Shown here: positions 36,351 to 45,585 of the stretch, piece by piece
How positions within the stretch are numbered: the first letter of the stretch is position 1
Layout: each line of letters opens with the position of its first letter
Assembly: GCF_003056345.1 (NCBI RefSeq)
Contig: NZ_PYWB01000016.1
Location: 1 to 52,522 of the forward strand
Reading direction: 5' to 3'
DNA length: 52,522 nucleotides
From: Devosia submarina
GTDB lineage: Bacteria > Pseudomonadota > Alphaproteobacteria > Rhizobiales > Devosiaceae
Notes under the pieces: model-generated
Told to the model about the DNA's origin: nothing
The model's input: the letters and a program-made list of their open reading frames with translations, nothing else
Database searches by the model: none
Program-made: the position numbers and the translations under genes

Positions 36351-38459
36351 TCAACCCGCCCGGATCAGCGGGATCGCCAAATCCTTCCGGAACAAATAGA
36401 GGCAGGTTCGTGCCGCTTCGCCTTCAGGGCCGCTGAGGCCGGGGTTACGGCTCAGCAAATCCTTTGCGTCGTCATGGGCGAAGTCGAGGAGGTGGCGGTG
36501 GACGTCTGGCACGGCGAGGCGGTAGCCGGGCATGCCGGATTGGCGGGTGCCGAGGACGTCGCCCTGGCCGCGCAGTTCGAGGTCGCGTTCGGCGATTTCG
36601 AAGCCGTCTTCGGTGGATTTGATGGTGTCGAGCCGGGCGCGGGCGGTTTCGCTCAAGGGGTCCTTGTAAAGCAGCAGGCAGGCGGAGCGTTGGGTGCCGC
36701 GGCCGACGCGGCCGCGGAGCTGGTGGAGCTGGGCTAGGCCGAAGCGCTCGGCGTGTTCGATAATCATGATCGAGGCATTGGGCACGTCGACGCCCACTTC
36801 AATGACGGTGGTGGCAACGAGGAGCTTGAGCTCGTTGGCGGAGAAGCGCTGCATGACCTCCTGCTTGGCGGCAGCGCTCATGCGGCCATGGACCAGGGCG
36901 ACCTGGTCGCCGAAGACTTTTTGCAGTTCGGCAAAGCGATCTTCGGCCGCGACGACGTCTAGGTGCTCGCTTTCCTCAACCAGCGGGCAAACCCAGAACG
37001 CCTGGGCGCCTTCCGCGAGGCGGGCGCGCAGGCGCGCGATGACACGGTCATAGTCACCGATAGAGAGTACGGCCGTGTCGATTGGCTGTCGGCCGCGCGG
37101 CTTTTCCCTGAGGATGCTAACTTCCATGTCACCGAAATGGGTGAGAACCAGCGTGCGGGGAATTGGGGTGGCGGTCATCACCAGAAGGTCGGTGTGCTTG
37201 CCCTTGTCGGAGAGCGCGAGCCGCTGGTGGACGCCGAAGCGGTGCTGCTCGTCAACGACCGTAAGGCCAAGATTGTGGAACTCGACACCGGACTGGAACA
37301 GGGCGTGAGTGCCAACGACAATGGTGGTTTGGCCGCTGGCGATGCCGGCGAGCTTGGTTCGGCGTTCGGCGGCGCCCATCTTGCCGGTGAGGAGCTCGCA
37401 GCCAAGGCCGACCAGGTCGCAGAGCGGCTTGAGGGTCTTGAAGTGCTGGGCGGCCAGGATTTCTGTCGGCGCCATCAGGGAGGATTGCGCACCGCTTTCG
37501 GCCATGGCGGCCATGGCCATGAGCGCAACCACGGTTTTGCCGGCGCCGACATCGCCTTGGAGAAGGCGCGACATGCGATTGGGGGATTGGAGGTCGGCAC
37601 GGATTTCATCGACGGCCTTTTGCTGCCCTTCGGTCAGGGAGAACGGCAGGGCCTGCCGGACGCGTTCGGTAATTTCGCCAGTGAAGGTGCGGGCGATGCC
37701 GCGATCGGCGACCATCGTTGAGCGGATCAGCTGGAGGGTGAGCTGGCCGGCGAAATATTCGTCATAAGCTAGGCGCATACGGGCAGGGGCCCAGAGCTCC
37801 GCCTCCTCTGGGGAGGCGGGCAGGTGGACGGACTTCATGGCATGGGCAAAGGTCGGCCATTTGCGTTCCTGCAGAATGTGCTCGCCGGCCCATTCCGGCA
37901 GGGGCGGGATGGTTTCGACCACTTGGCGGACCAGCTTGGAGAGGGCCTTGGAGCTTAGTCCGTTGGTGAGCGGATACACCGGTTCAACCAGGGGTAGGGT
38001 TTCGAACTTGTCGGGCTCAACGATGTAGTCCGGGTGCGTGATCTGCTTTTCGCCATTGAAGAAACCGATCTGGCCGGAAACGAAACGCTCCTCGCCTTCC
38101 GGCAGCGCCCGCTCAACCCAGCCGCCCTGGGCTCGGAAAAAGACAAGCTGCACGTCGCCCGTTTCGTCATGAGCGAAAACGCGGTGGGGGATATGCGGCT
38201 TGCCCTTGGGCGGGGGCTGGTGCCGGTCGATGTGGAGGCGCAGGGTGACGATCTGGTTGAGGTAGGCTTCGGCAATGCCGACCTGCCGACGCCTGTCGAC
38301 CACGCCCGATGGCATGTGCATCAGAATATCGAGCGCAATCGCTTCTTGTCCCTCGGGGGCGCCGAAGAAGCGCGCGAGCAGGGCGGCAAGCTTGTCGCCC
38401 ACGCCCTTGATGGAGTGGAGGGAACGAAACAGTTGCGAGAGCGATTCCGGGCGGGACAC
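36351..38459 (-). CDS. recG: ATP-dependent DNA helicase RecG
   Basis: A branch-migrating helicase that regresses stalled forks and processes Holliday junctions. 702 residues from GTG 38459 (MSRPESLSQLFRSLHSIKGVG): AAGGAG lies nine bases upstream and the family starts here, whereas the frame to 38585 adds about 42 unmatched residues. N-terminal wedge/OB domain (about 10-230), then the helicase core with GDVGAGKTVVAL, VVDEQHRFGV (DEQH box), TATPIPRTL and RGRVGRGTQRS. Convergent with glmS; divergent from sdhE with about 125 bp between starts. Confidence 0.96.
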   Translation of the reverse strand: MSRPESLSQLFRSLHSIKGVGDKLAALLARFFGAPEGQEAIALDILMHMPSGVVDRRRQVGIAEAYLNQIVTLRLHIDRHQPPPKGKPHIPHRVFAHDETGDVQLVFFRAQGGWVERALPEGEERFVSGQIGFFNGEKQITHPDYIVEPDKFETLPLVEPVYPLTNGLSSKALSKLVRQVVETIPPLPEWAGEHILQERKWPTFAHAMKSVHLPASPEEAELWAPARMRLAYDEYFAGQLTLQLIRSTMVADRGIARTFTGEITERVRQALPFSLTEGQQKAVDEIRADLQSPNRMSRLLQGDVGAGKTVVALMAMAAMAESGAQSSLMAPTEILAAQHFKTLKPLCDLVGLGCELLTGKMGAAERRTKLAGIASGQTTIVVGTHALFQSGVEFHNLGLTVVDEQHRFGVHQRLALSDKGKHTDLLVMTATPIPRTLVLTHFGDMEVSILREKPRGRQPIDTAVLSIGDYDRVIARLRARLAEGAQAFWVCPLVEESEHLDVVAAEDRFAELQKVFGDQVALVHGRMSAAAKQEVMQRFSANELKLLVATTVIEVGVDVPNASIMIIEHAERFGLAQLHQLRGRVGRGTQRSACLLLYKDPLSETARARLDTIKSTEDGFEIAERDLELRGQGDVLGTRQSGMPGYRLAVPDVHRHLLDFAHDDAKDLLSRNPGLSGPEGEAARTCLYLFRKDLAIPLIRAG

Positions 38460-38583
38460 CAAGCGATTCTCCTTCAAGCCAAACTCGCATGGCCTGCCGC
38501 TTGCGGCCAACATGCTCCGGAAGGGCTGACAAGCCGGTTTTATACGCGTAAACAGGGCGTCCAAATCAAGAACAAACGGGATC

Positions 38584-38874
38584 ATGGTGTGTCAAATGAC
38601 TGCCGGTGAAGACATTTCCATGCGCCGCAAGAAGCTGCGTTACCGGGCCTGGCACCGGGGGACGCGCGAGATGGATCTTGTGCTGGGGCCCTATGCCGAC
38701 GCGCACACCGAAAACATGGATGATGCCGCGCTCGACCGGCTGGAAGCCTTGATGAGCGAGGAAGATCCGCCGCTGCTCAAATGGGTGATGGGGCAGGAAA
38801 CGCCGCCGGACCACATCGACAAGGCGTTTCTGGCCGAAGTCATTGCCGATCATCAGGCGCGGGTGGAAAAATGA
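38584..38874 (+). CDS. sdhE: FAD assembly factor SdhE
   Basis: Promotes covalent attachment of FAD to the succinate dehydrogenase flavoprotein. The 96-residue protein has the family core RRKKLRYRAWHRGTREMDLVLG with the RGxxE motif (RGTREMD) essential in homologues, and LLKWVMGQ near the end. ATG 38584 is the longest option; ATGs at 38596 and 38620 are also possible. Its stop overlaps the mfd start (ATGA at 38871-38874). The recG/sdhE/mfd neighbourhood is common in this order. Confidence 0.93.
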   Translation: MVCQMTAGEDISMRRKKLRYRAWHRGTREMDLVLGPYADAHTENMDDAALDRLEALMSEEDPPLLKWVMGQETPPDHIDKAFLAEVIADHQARVEK

Positions 38875-41800
38875 ACGAGATAATAGCCCAGCGCCCGACG
38901 CGCACCATCGCTAATGTGCCCGATGGCATGCAGCCCATGGTGCTGGCCAAGCTGGTCCAGCAGCGGGTCGAGGCGGCGCCTGAGGATGCAGCCAGCATCG
39001 TGTTCGTGGCGCGCGATGGTCGTCGGCTGCAGCGCATGGCCGAGATCCTCACCGCCATGTTGCCGGGGCATACAATCCTACAACTGCCGGCCTGGGATTG
39101 TCTCCCCTATGACCGGGTTTCGCCCAACAATGTGACGATTGCCGCGCGCATGAACACGCTGGCGGCGCTGACGAGCGGGGCCAAGAGCGCGGTGGTGCTG
39201 ACGGCGGTGAACGCGCTGATCCAGCGATTGCCGCCGCGCGATGTGGTGGAGACCATGTCGTTTTCGGCTGTTACTGGCCGGATCGTGGATAGCGAGAAGC
39301 TTATCGCCTGGGCGGCGAACAATGGTTATCTGCGTGTGCCGACGGTGCGCGAAAGTGGCGAATATGCCGTGCGCGGCGGTTTGGTGGATTTGTTTCCGGC
39401 GAGCGCCGAAGCGCCGCTGCGGTTCGACTTCTTTGGCAGCCAGCTCGAATCGATCCGCACATTTGATCCTGATACGCAGCGCACGACAGGCCAGCTCAAG
39501 CGGGTGGATCTGACACCCATGAGCGAAGTGGTGCTCACCGAGGAAACGATCCGCCGCTTCCGGCAGAACTATACGGCCGCCTTTGGTGGCAACACGGTCG
39601 ATGATACGCTTTATGCCTCGGTGAGCGGTGGCTCGCGCTATTCAGGCACCGAGCATTGGCTGCCGTTCTTTTATGAACATCTGGACACATTGGCCGCTTA
39701 TGTCGGTGATGCGCCTTTCGTGTTCGACGAGCAGGCGAGCGAGGCATACGCCGATCGCGTGACGCAAATCCGGGATTATTACGAGGCGCGCGAAGCGGCA
39801 CGGCTGGCGCCGGTGGTGGCGGGCGCAGGGGCGCCCTATAAGCCGATCAAGCCCGAGCTGCTCTATGCCGTGGACGAGCATCCCTATGCGCTGGCGGGTG
39901 CCTCCGTGGTGCAGCTCAGCCAGTTCCTGGCGCCGGGTACGAAGGCTGCCGATGATGCCGGAGGTTCGATAGCGCCGAGCTTTGCCGCCGAGCGATTGGC
40001 GCAGGATACCAATTTATTCCAGGCGGTTGTTGACCGTTTGCTTGAAGAACGCAGGCGCGGACGGCGGGCGATTGTGGCGTGCTGGAGCACGGGCACGCGC
40101 GACCGCATGGTTCAGGTGCTCAAGGATCATGGGCTGACCAATCCGCGCCTTGCCGAGAACTGGCGCGATGCAGAGACGACGAGCGCCGCGACAACTTCGC
40201 TGGTCGTGCTGCCGCTCGAAACCGGGTTCGAGACCAAGGACCTGGTGGTCCTCAGCGAACAGGACATTCTGGGCGAGCGTATCCTGCGGCCGCAGCGCAA
40301 GAAGAAGGCGAGCGATGCCCTGACCGAGGCGGCAAGCCTTGCGGCGGGTGATCTGGTGGTTCATGTGGATCACGGCATCGGGCGTTTCCTCGGGCTCAAG
40401 GTCATCGAGGCCGGCGGGGCGCCGCATGAATGCGTGGAGCTCGAATATGGTGGCGACACCAAGCTCTATCTGCCGGTCGAAAACATCGAACTGCTAACGC
40501 GCTATGGCTCGGACGAGGGCAATACGACGCTCGACAAGCTGGGCGGCGTCGCGTGGCAGGCCAAAAAGGGACGCCTCAAGAAACGCATCCGCGAGATGGC
40601 GGAGCAGTTGATCAAGATCGCTGCGGCGCGCCTTTTGACCAAGGCCGATGTGGTCGAGATCAATCCCGGTGCCTATGACGAGTTTGCCGCGCGCTTCCCC
40701 TATGAGGAAACCGAGGACCAGCTGGCGGCCATCGAGGCCGTGTTCGACGATGTGACCTCCGGGCGCGTCATGGACCGGCTGGTGTGCGGCGACGTGGGCT
40801 TTGGCAAGACGGAAGTCGCGCTGCGCGCGGCCTTTGCCGTGGCGCTCAGCGGCAAGCAGGTGGCGGTGGTGGTGCCGACGACGCTTCTATCGCGGCAGCA
40901 CTTCAAGACATTCGCAGAACGTTTTGCGGGGCTTCCCGTCCGCGTGCGGCAGGCCTCGCGCATGGTGCCGGCGGCCGAGCTTAAGGTGACAAAGGAAGGT
41001 CTCGCAGACGGGCAGGTGGACGTCGTTGTTGGCACGCATGCCCTCCTGAGCAAGACCATCAAGTTCAAGGATCTGGGCCTGCTCATCATCGATGAGGAAC
41101 AGCACTTCGGCGTGGGTCACAAGGAGCGCCTCAAGGAGCTCAAGGCCAATGTGCATGTGCTGACGCTGACCGCAACGCCGATCCCGCGCACGCTGCAGCT
41201 GGCGCTGACGGGCGTGCGGGACCTCTCGCTGCTGGCGACGCCGCCAGTCGATCGCCTGGCAATCCGCACATTCATCTCGCCCTTCGATCCGCTGTCGATC
41301 CGCGAGGCGCTGCTGCGCGAAAAATATCGCGGCGGGCAGAGCTTCTATGTCGTGCCGCGCATCAAGGACCAGGCCGACATTGCCGAGTTCCTGCGGGTGC
41401 AGGTGCCTGAGGTTTCCTATGTGGTTGCCAATGGGCAGATGGCCCCGGGCGAGCTCGACGACATCATGAACGCCTTCTATGACGGCAAGTTCGACGTGCT
41501 GGTGGCTACCACGATCGTGGAATCAGGGCTCGATATTCCGAACGCCAATACGCTGATCGTGCATCGCGCCGACAATTTCGGTCTTGCTCAGCTCTATCAA
41601 ATCCGTGGTCGTATTGGCCGGGCCAAGGCGCGCGCCTATGCGCTCTTTACCGTGCCTGCCGACAAGAAGCTGACCGACACGGCCGAACGGCGTCTCGGTG
41701 TGCTTCAGTCGCTCGAGTCGCTCGGAGCGGGCTTCCAGCTTGCAAGCCACGACCTCGATATCCGTGGCGCGGGCAATCTTCTTGGCGACGAGCAGTCGGG

Positions 41801-42356
41801 CCATATTCGTGAAGTCGGCTATGAGCTCTACCAGTCCATGCTTGAGGAGGCTGTTGCCAACCTCAAGAATGGCGATGAGGACTACGAGGACAAAAACGAG
41901 TGGAGCCCGCAGATATCGTTGGGCATGCCGGTGATGATCCCTGAGCACTATGTGCCCGATTTGCAGCTGCGCATGCAGCTTTACCGCCGCCTGGGCGATC
42001 TCACCGATATCAGGGACATCGACGCGGCCGGCGCCGAACTGATCGACCGCTTCGGGCCTTTGCCGGAGGAAGTTGAAGCCCTGCTCAAGGTCATCCTTGT
42101 CAAGGCGCTGTGTCGTCAGGCCAATGTCGAAAAGGTCGATGCCGGCCCCAAGGGCGCGGTACTCACCCTGCGCAACAACGAGTTCCCAAATCCGGGAGCG
42201 CTTGTTCGCATGGTGAGCGACATCTCCAACCAGGTGCGCATCAAGCCCGATCAGAAACTCGTGTTCGCGCGCAACTGGCCCAAGGCAGAAGATCGTCTCA
42301 AGGGCACCGCCGCAATCCTGTCGCGCCTAGCAAAACTGGCAGAAAATGCGGCCTGA
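38871..42356 (+). CDS. mfd: Transcription-repair coupling factor Mfd
   Basis: Releases RNA polymerase stalled at DNA lesions and recruits UvrA. 1161 residues from ATG 38871, overlapping the sdhE stop. N-terminal UvrB-homology domains (about 30-350), RNA polymerase interaction domain (about 500-570, LVVHVDHGIGRFLGL), and the translocase with GDVGFGKTEVALRAAF, IIDEEQHFGVGHKE (DEEQ box), TATPIPRTLQLAL and RGRIGRAKARAYA. The C-terminal TRCF domain runs about 1000-1100. Standard length. A longer frame beginning inside sdhE is rejected. Confidence 0.97.
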   Translation: MNEIIAQRPTRTIANVPDGMQPMVLAKLVQQRVEAAPEDAASIVFVARDGRRLQRMAEILTAMLPGHTILQLPAWDCLPYDRVSPNNVTIAARMNTLAALTSGAKSAVVLTAVNALIQRLPPRDVVETMSFSAVTGRIVDSEKLIAWAANNGYLRVPTVRESGEYAVRGGLVDLFPASAEAPLRFDFFGSQLESIRTFDPDTQRTTGQLKRVDLTPMSEVVLTEETIRRFRQNYTAAFGGNTVDDTLYASVSGGSRYSGTEHWLPFFYEHLDTLAAYVGDAPFVFDEQASEAYADRVTQIRDYYEAREAARLAPVVAGAGAPYKPIKPELLYAVDEHPYALAGASVVQLSQFLAPGTKAADDAGGSIAPSFAAERLAQDTNLFQAVVDRLLEERRRGRRAIVACWSTGTRDRMVQVLKDHGLTNPRLAENWRDAETTSAATTSLVVLPLETGFETKDLVVLSEQDILGERILRPQRKKKASDALTEAASLAAGDLVVHVDHGIGRFLGLKVIEAGGAPHECVELEYGGDTKLYLPVENIELLTRYGSDEGNTTLDKLGGVAWQAKKGRLKKRIREMAEQLIKIAAARLLTKADVVEINPGAYDEFAARFPYEETEDQLAAIEAVFDDVTSGRVMDRLVCGDVGFGKTEVALRAAFAVALSGKQVAVVVPTTLLSRQHFKTFAERFAGLPVRVRQASRMVPAAELKVTKEGLADGQVDVVVGTHALLSKTIKFKDLGLLIIDEEQHFGVGHKERLKELKANVHVLTLTATPIPRTLQLALTGVRDLSLLATPPVDRLAIRTFISPFDPLSIREALLREKYRGGQSFYVVPRIKDQADIAEFLRVQVPEVSYVVANGQMAPGELDDIMNAFYDGKFDVLVATTIVESGLDIPNANTLIVHRADNFGLAQLYQIRGRIGRAKARAYALFTVPADKKLTDTAERRLGVLQSLESLGAGFQLASHDLDIRGAGNLLGDEQSGHIREVGYELYQSMLEEAVANLKNGDEDYEDKNEWSPQISLGMPVMIPEHYVPDLQLRMQLYRRLGDLTDIRDIDAAGAELIDRFGPLPEEVEALLKVILVKALCRQANVEKVDAGPKGAVLTLRNNEFPNPGALVRMVSDISNQVRIKPDQKLVFARNWPKAEDRLKGTAAILSRLAKLAENAA

Positions 42357-42501
42357 ACGCGGCTGCGCTTACCCTATCTGCCATAATGCTTTGGCAAGGT
42401 TCATCGGTCATGTTATTGCCCGATTTCAGCACTTGAAGGGCAGTTCAGTACTCTTAGGTGGCGATGGCCACCGGGACCGCCAAAGAAGCCAAGGATATTC
42501 T

Positions 42502-43194
42502 ATGAACTTCAGGAAACCCCTCGTCGCCGGTCTAGCGGTGGCTGCGCTCATGCTGTCCCCGCTGTCGGCCTATGCACAAGAAACTGCAGCGCCAGAAGGG
42601 CCGGCTGCTGCAGAAGCTGCTGCGCCTGCCGCTGGTACCGCGGCACCACAGCAGAATTGGCTCAAGGTGTGCGACCCGCTCCCGGACGGCAAGAAGGCCT
42701 GCATCATGCGCCAGGTGGTTCTGGCAAACGGCCAATTCCTCGGCTCGTTCCTTCTGCGCGACGATCCCGGTCAGGAATCACGCCTGCTGGCCGTTGCTGC
42801 CGTTCCGCTCGGCGTGCTGCTGCCCTTCGGGCTAACCTGGCAGATCGACGGCGCCAAGCCAGTCCGCGTGCCCTACATGCTGTGCGACCCGACCTCGTGC
42901 GCCACCCAGTTGGTGATCAACGAGCAATATGTCGACTCGCTCAAAAAGGGCAGCAAGCTCAAGCTTACCGCCAAGAATCGCCAGAACGAAGATCTGACCA
43001 TCGAGATCACCTTGGCTGGCTTCACCGCCGCCTATGACGGCGAGGCTTCGCTCAGCTTTGACGAATTCCGCAAGGAAACCTCGGGCGAGAATGCCCTTGA
43101 GCAGGTCCTGCAGGACCGCGCCGAACAACTGCGCCGCCAGCTCGATGGCGGTGAGGCACCGGCTGAAGGCGAGACTGCGCCAGCTGCCGAGTAA
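42502..43194 (+). CDS. Invasion-associated locus B (IalB) family protein
   Basis: A secreted or periplasmic protein of 230 residues. A Sec signal peptide ends about residue 26 (LSAYA|QE) and is followed by an Ala/Pro-rich spacer. The IalB domain contains WLKVCDPLPDGKKACIMRQ, FGLTWQID and the C-terminal pair YMLCDPTSCATQ; the four cysteines probably form two disulfides. The tail is acidic and Ala-rich. IalB was named for erythrocyte invasion in Bartonella, but homologues are common in free-living relatives, so no virulence role is implied. AAGGAT precedes the ATG. A strong terminator follows. Confidence 0.9.
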   Translation: MNFRKPLVAGLAVAALMLSPLSAYAQETAAPEGPAAAEAAAPAAGTAAPQQNWLKVCDPLPDGKKACIMRQVVLANGQFLGSFLLRDDPGQESRLLAVAAVPLGVLLPFGLTWQIDGAKPVRVPYMLCDPTSCATQLVINEQYVDSLKKGSKLKLTAKNRQNEDLTIEITLAGFTAAYDGEASLSFDEFRKETSGENALEQVLQDRAEQLRRQLDGGEAPAEGETAPAAE

Positions 43195-43213
43195 GCAACA
43201 GCAAAAGTATTGG

Positions 43214-43248
43214 GAACGGGGCGCGGGAAACCGCGCCCCGTTCTTTTT
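43214..43248 (+). terminator. Intrinsic terminator after the IalB gene
   Basis: A perfect 13-bp stem GAACGGGGCGCGG / CCGCGCCCCGTTC with a GAAA tetraloop is followed by TTTTT, 19 bases after the stop. Confidence 0.95.
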
Positions 43249-43263
43249 GCGCTGAGTTCTTGG

Positions 43264-43353
43264 GACCTTGTGGAGAGCTTGTCGAACCATGGGGGAAGGC
43301 GCGTGGAGGCCTGGGTGGCGCGACCTCGTGGTTCGACAGGCTCACCATGAGGT
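43264..43353. repeat. REP-like palindromic element, family A copy 4
   Basis: Homologous to the copies at 10525, 14305 and 31307, with the shared GAGCTTGTCGAACCATG left core and the GGTTCGACAGGCTCACCATG right core. It lies between the IalB terminator and the convergent hydroxylase gene. Confidence 0.85.
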
Positions 43354-43371
43354 TCACTGGGGATTCGGTGG

Positions 43372-44544
43372 CTACCGGTCCCCCATGCCAAGCGCGAAGG
43401 CCTGCCGCCGCAAACCCGGCAACAGCTTGAGTGCCCATAGACCCCCAGCGCGCAGGGCCTGAACAGGAACCATCTCGGCCAGCAGCGAACGGAACAGGGT
43501 GTCCACCATGCTCCCGGTGCGGGCCAGGTCTGCGGCGCGCCGCCGGGCATAGTCCGCGCTGATGCGCTCCGCCCAATCCGCTTGGGTGCGATTGCCCGCC
43601 GCAAGTGCATCGGCAAGTTCGGCGACATCGCGCAGGCCCAGGTTCAATCCCTGCGCCCCGATCGGCGGGAAGGCATGGGCTGCTTCGCCGACCAGAACCA
43701 CACCATTGGCGCCGGCCCGATCGACCGAAAGCGTGCTGAGGGGAAAGATAAAGCTCGGCGAGGCGATTTTTATCCCACCAAACAGCCGCTGCGATCGCTC
43801 GAGCAAGGCCGCCCCAAGCGCCTCTTCACCGCCGTCGCGAGCCACCTGCAATGTTTCCCCCCGATCGATCCACACCAGATTGGCGCGTGTTCCCCCGGCG
43901 GGCACCAGGGTAAACGGGCCATTGGGATAGTGGAATTCAACCGATGCATGGCCTAGGGGCCGTCCAAGTTTGAGATCGCAGACCAGCGCGGATTGCTCGA
44001 ATGGGCGTTCACGCGTCTTGAAGCCGGCCGAGCCGCGCACCAGCGACTTCTTGCCATCGGCACCGATCAAGAGCGGCGCACTCGCCTGCGTGCCGTCCGC
44101 GAGGTGGAGCAAATGCTGGCCCTCGCCCGCTTCAATCCGGCTGACCGCCAGCGGACGGGTTTCCAGCTGGGGCAGGGTGCTGGCAACGTCATTCATGCGC
44201 TCCAGCAAGGGTGCATTGGCAAAATTCCACCCAAAGGCTTCAAGCCCGGCTTCACCCGCGTCGAACAAGGTCTCGGGCGCGCGGATCAGGCGCCCTGTCG
44301 CATCAATGATGCGGATCTGGCTGAGCTTGTGACCAAGCGCCTCCGGCGCCTCGATCAGACCGGTTCGCTGGAGATAGCGCACGCTGGGCATCATCAGCGC
44401 GGACGTCCGCCGGTCGGGCGGCCCCTTGGGCGCAAGATGGAGGGTTTGAAGGCCCGCCTGGGCAAGGGCGATGGCTGCGGCCGTCCCGGCGAGTCCCCCG
44501 CCAACTACGACGGCCTCATGGGTGGTCTGCCGGGGATCGGTCAT
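43372..44544 (-). CDS. UbiH/UbiF/COQ6-family FAD-dependent hydroxylase
   Basis: A flavin monooxygenase of the ubiquinone-biosynthesis type; which ring position it hydroxylates cannot be assigned. 390 residues from ATG 44544, with AGGAG five bases upstream. The FAD-binding GGGLAGTAAAIALA sits near the N-terminus, then the DG motif LLIGADGKKS and the second FAD motif VLVGEAAHAFPPIGAQGLNLGLRD. The usual GDAAH reads GEAAH, a conservative change of the residue contacting the FAD ribose. Alphaproteobacteria use UbiL/UbiM-type variants, so the gene symbol is left open. Confidence 0.85.
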   Translation of the reverse strand: MTDPRQTTHEAVVVGGGLAGTAAAIALAQAGLQTLHLAPKGPPDRRTSALMMPSVRYLQRTGLIEAPEALGHKLSQIRIIDATGRLIRAPETLFDAGEAGLEAFGWNFANAPLLERMNDVASTLPQLETRPLAVSRIEAGEGQHLLHLADGTQASAPLLIGADGKKSLVRGSAGFKTRERPFEQSALVCDLKLGRPLGHASVEFHYPNGPFTLVPAGGTRANLVWIDRGETLQVARDGGEEALGAALLERSQRLFGGIKIASPSFIFPLSTLSVDRAGANGVVLVGEAAHAFPPIGAQGLNLGLRDVAELADALAAGNRTQADWAERISADYARRRAADLARTGSMVDTLFRSLLAEMVPVQALRAGGLWALKLLPGLRRQAFALGMGDR

Positions 44545-44712
44545 GAAAACTCCTGCCAATTGCTTTGCCCAACTCTACCATTCCGCCGCAAGCCTTTGCC
44601 AGCGCCCGAAATGTCGCTGAAAGCCGCCGCGACGGAAAAGAGCGAGCAAGGCTTTCCCCGGATCGCGGCAAGGCTTAGATATCTCAGCCACAGACTCGCA
44701 CCGGAGCGCCAC

Positions 44713-45585
44713 ATGCTTGAACTATTGTCCGATCCCAATGCGTGGATCGCTTTTGGAACCCTGACGGTCATGGAGATCGTGCTGGGCATAGACAATATCG
44801 TCTTTATCTCCGTTCTGGTGTCGCGCCTGCCCAAGGAGCAGGCCGATCGCGCTCGTAAGCTGGGCCTCGCGCTTGCGCTGATCTTCCGCATCTTGCTGTT
44901 GCTGGTGATTAGCTGGATCATCAGCCTGACCCAGCCCGCTATCTCCGCCTTTGGGCTCGACCTCTCCTGGAAGGACCTGATCCTGATCGCGGGTGGCGCC
45001 TTCCTGGTCTACAAGGCGACCCACGAAATGCATGCCGCCATCGAAGAGCCGCATGAAAGCGAGATTGCGAGCAAGGCGACGGCCATGTTCGCGGCCGTGA
45101 TCGGCCAGATCATCGTCATCGACATGGTTTTCTCCATCGATTCCATCGTCACCGCAGTTGGCATGGCCGACGATGTGGAAGTGATGATCGCCGCCGTCAT
45201 CGTCGCCGTTGCCGTGATGTTCGTCGCGTCGGGCCCCGTCGCCAAGTTCGTTTCCGAACACCCCACCACCAAGATGCTGGCTCTGGCTTTCCTTCTGCTG
45301 ATCGGCGTGTCGCTGGTGGCCGATGGTCTGGGCTTCCACATTCCCAAGGGCTATATTTACGCGGCCATGGGCTTTTCGGTGCTTGTTGAAGCGGTCAACA
45401 TCATTGCCTCGCAGCGCAAGCGTGCCCGCAAAGGTGGCGCGGGCCCGGCCATAGCGCCCTTCACCGGCCCTACAGGTGCGGTAAGTGCCCAGGAAGCGGC
45501 GTCCTCACGCGTCCGGTCCAAGACATCTCCGATCGCCCGCGCCCAGGCGCGGCCCAAATCCGCTCCACGGAAGCCACGCCCATGA
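44713..45585 (+). CDS. TerC-family integral membrane protein
   Basis: A 290-residue protein with about seven membrane helices and both family signatures: EIVLGIDNIVFISVL near residue 20 and IVIDMVFSIDSIVTAVGM near 140. These acidic helices are implicated in metal (manganese or calcium) export, with tellurite resistance as the historical name. The about 50-residue C-terminal tail (from about 240) is Ala/Pro/Arg-rich and looks disordered. ATG 44713 is chosen; an upstream frame of 240 codons is the antisense shadow of the hydroxylase gene. Its stop overlaps the qor start (ATGA). Confidence 0.9.
   Translation: MLELLSDPNAWIAFGTLTVMEIVLGIDNIVFISVLVSRLPKEQADRARKLGLALALIFRILLLLVISWIISLTQPAISAFGLDLSWKDLILIAGGAFLVYKATHEMHAAIEEPHESEIASKATAMFAAVIGQIIVIDMVFSIDSIVTAVGMADDVEVMIAAVIVAVAVMFVASGPVAKFVSEHPTTKMLALAFLLLIGVSLVADGLGFHIPKGYIYAAMGFSVLVEAVNIIASQRKRARKGGAGPAIAPFTGPTGAVSAQEAASSRVRSKTSPIARAQARPKSAPRKPRP

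Noticed and set aside
38460..38585. 42-residue N-terminal extension of RecG
   Set aside because: No SD and no family match; GTG 38459 has AAGGAG and gives the standard 702-residue protein.
43993..44712. 240-residue N-terminal extension of TerC
   Set aside because: It is the complementary-strand shadow of the UbiH-type hydroxylase gene; TerC proteins begin at MLELLSDP (44713).
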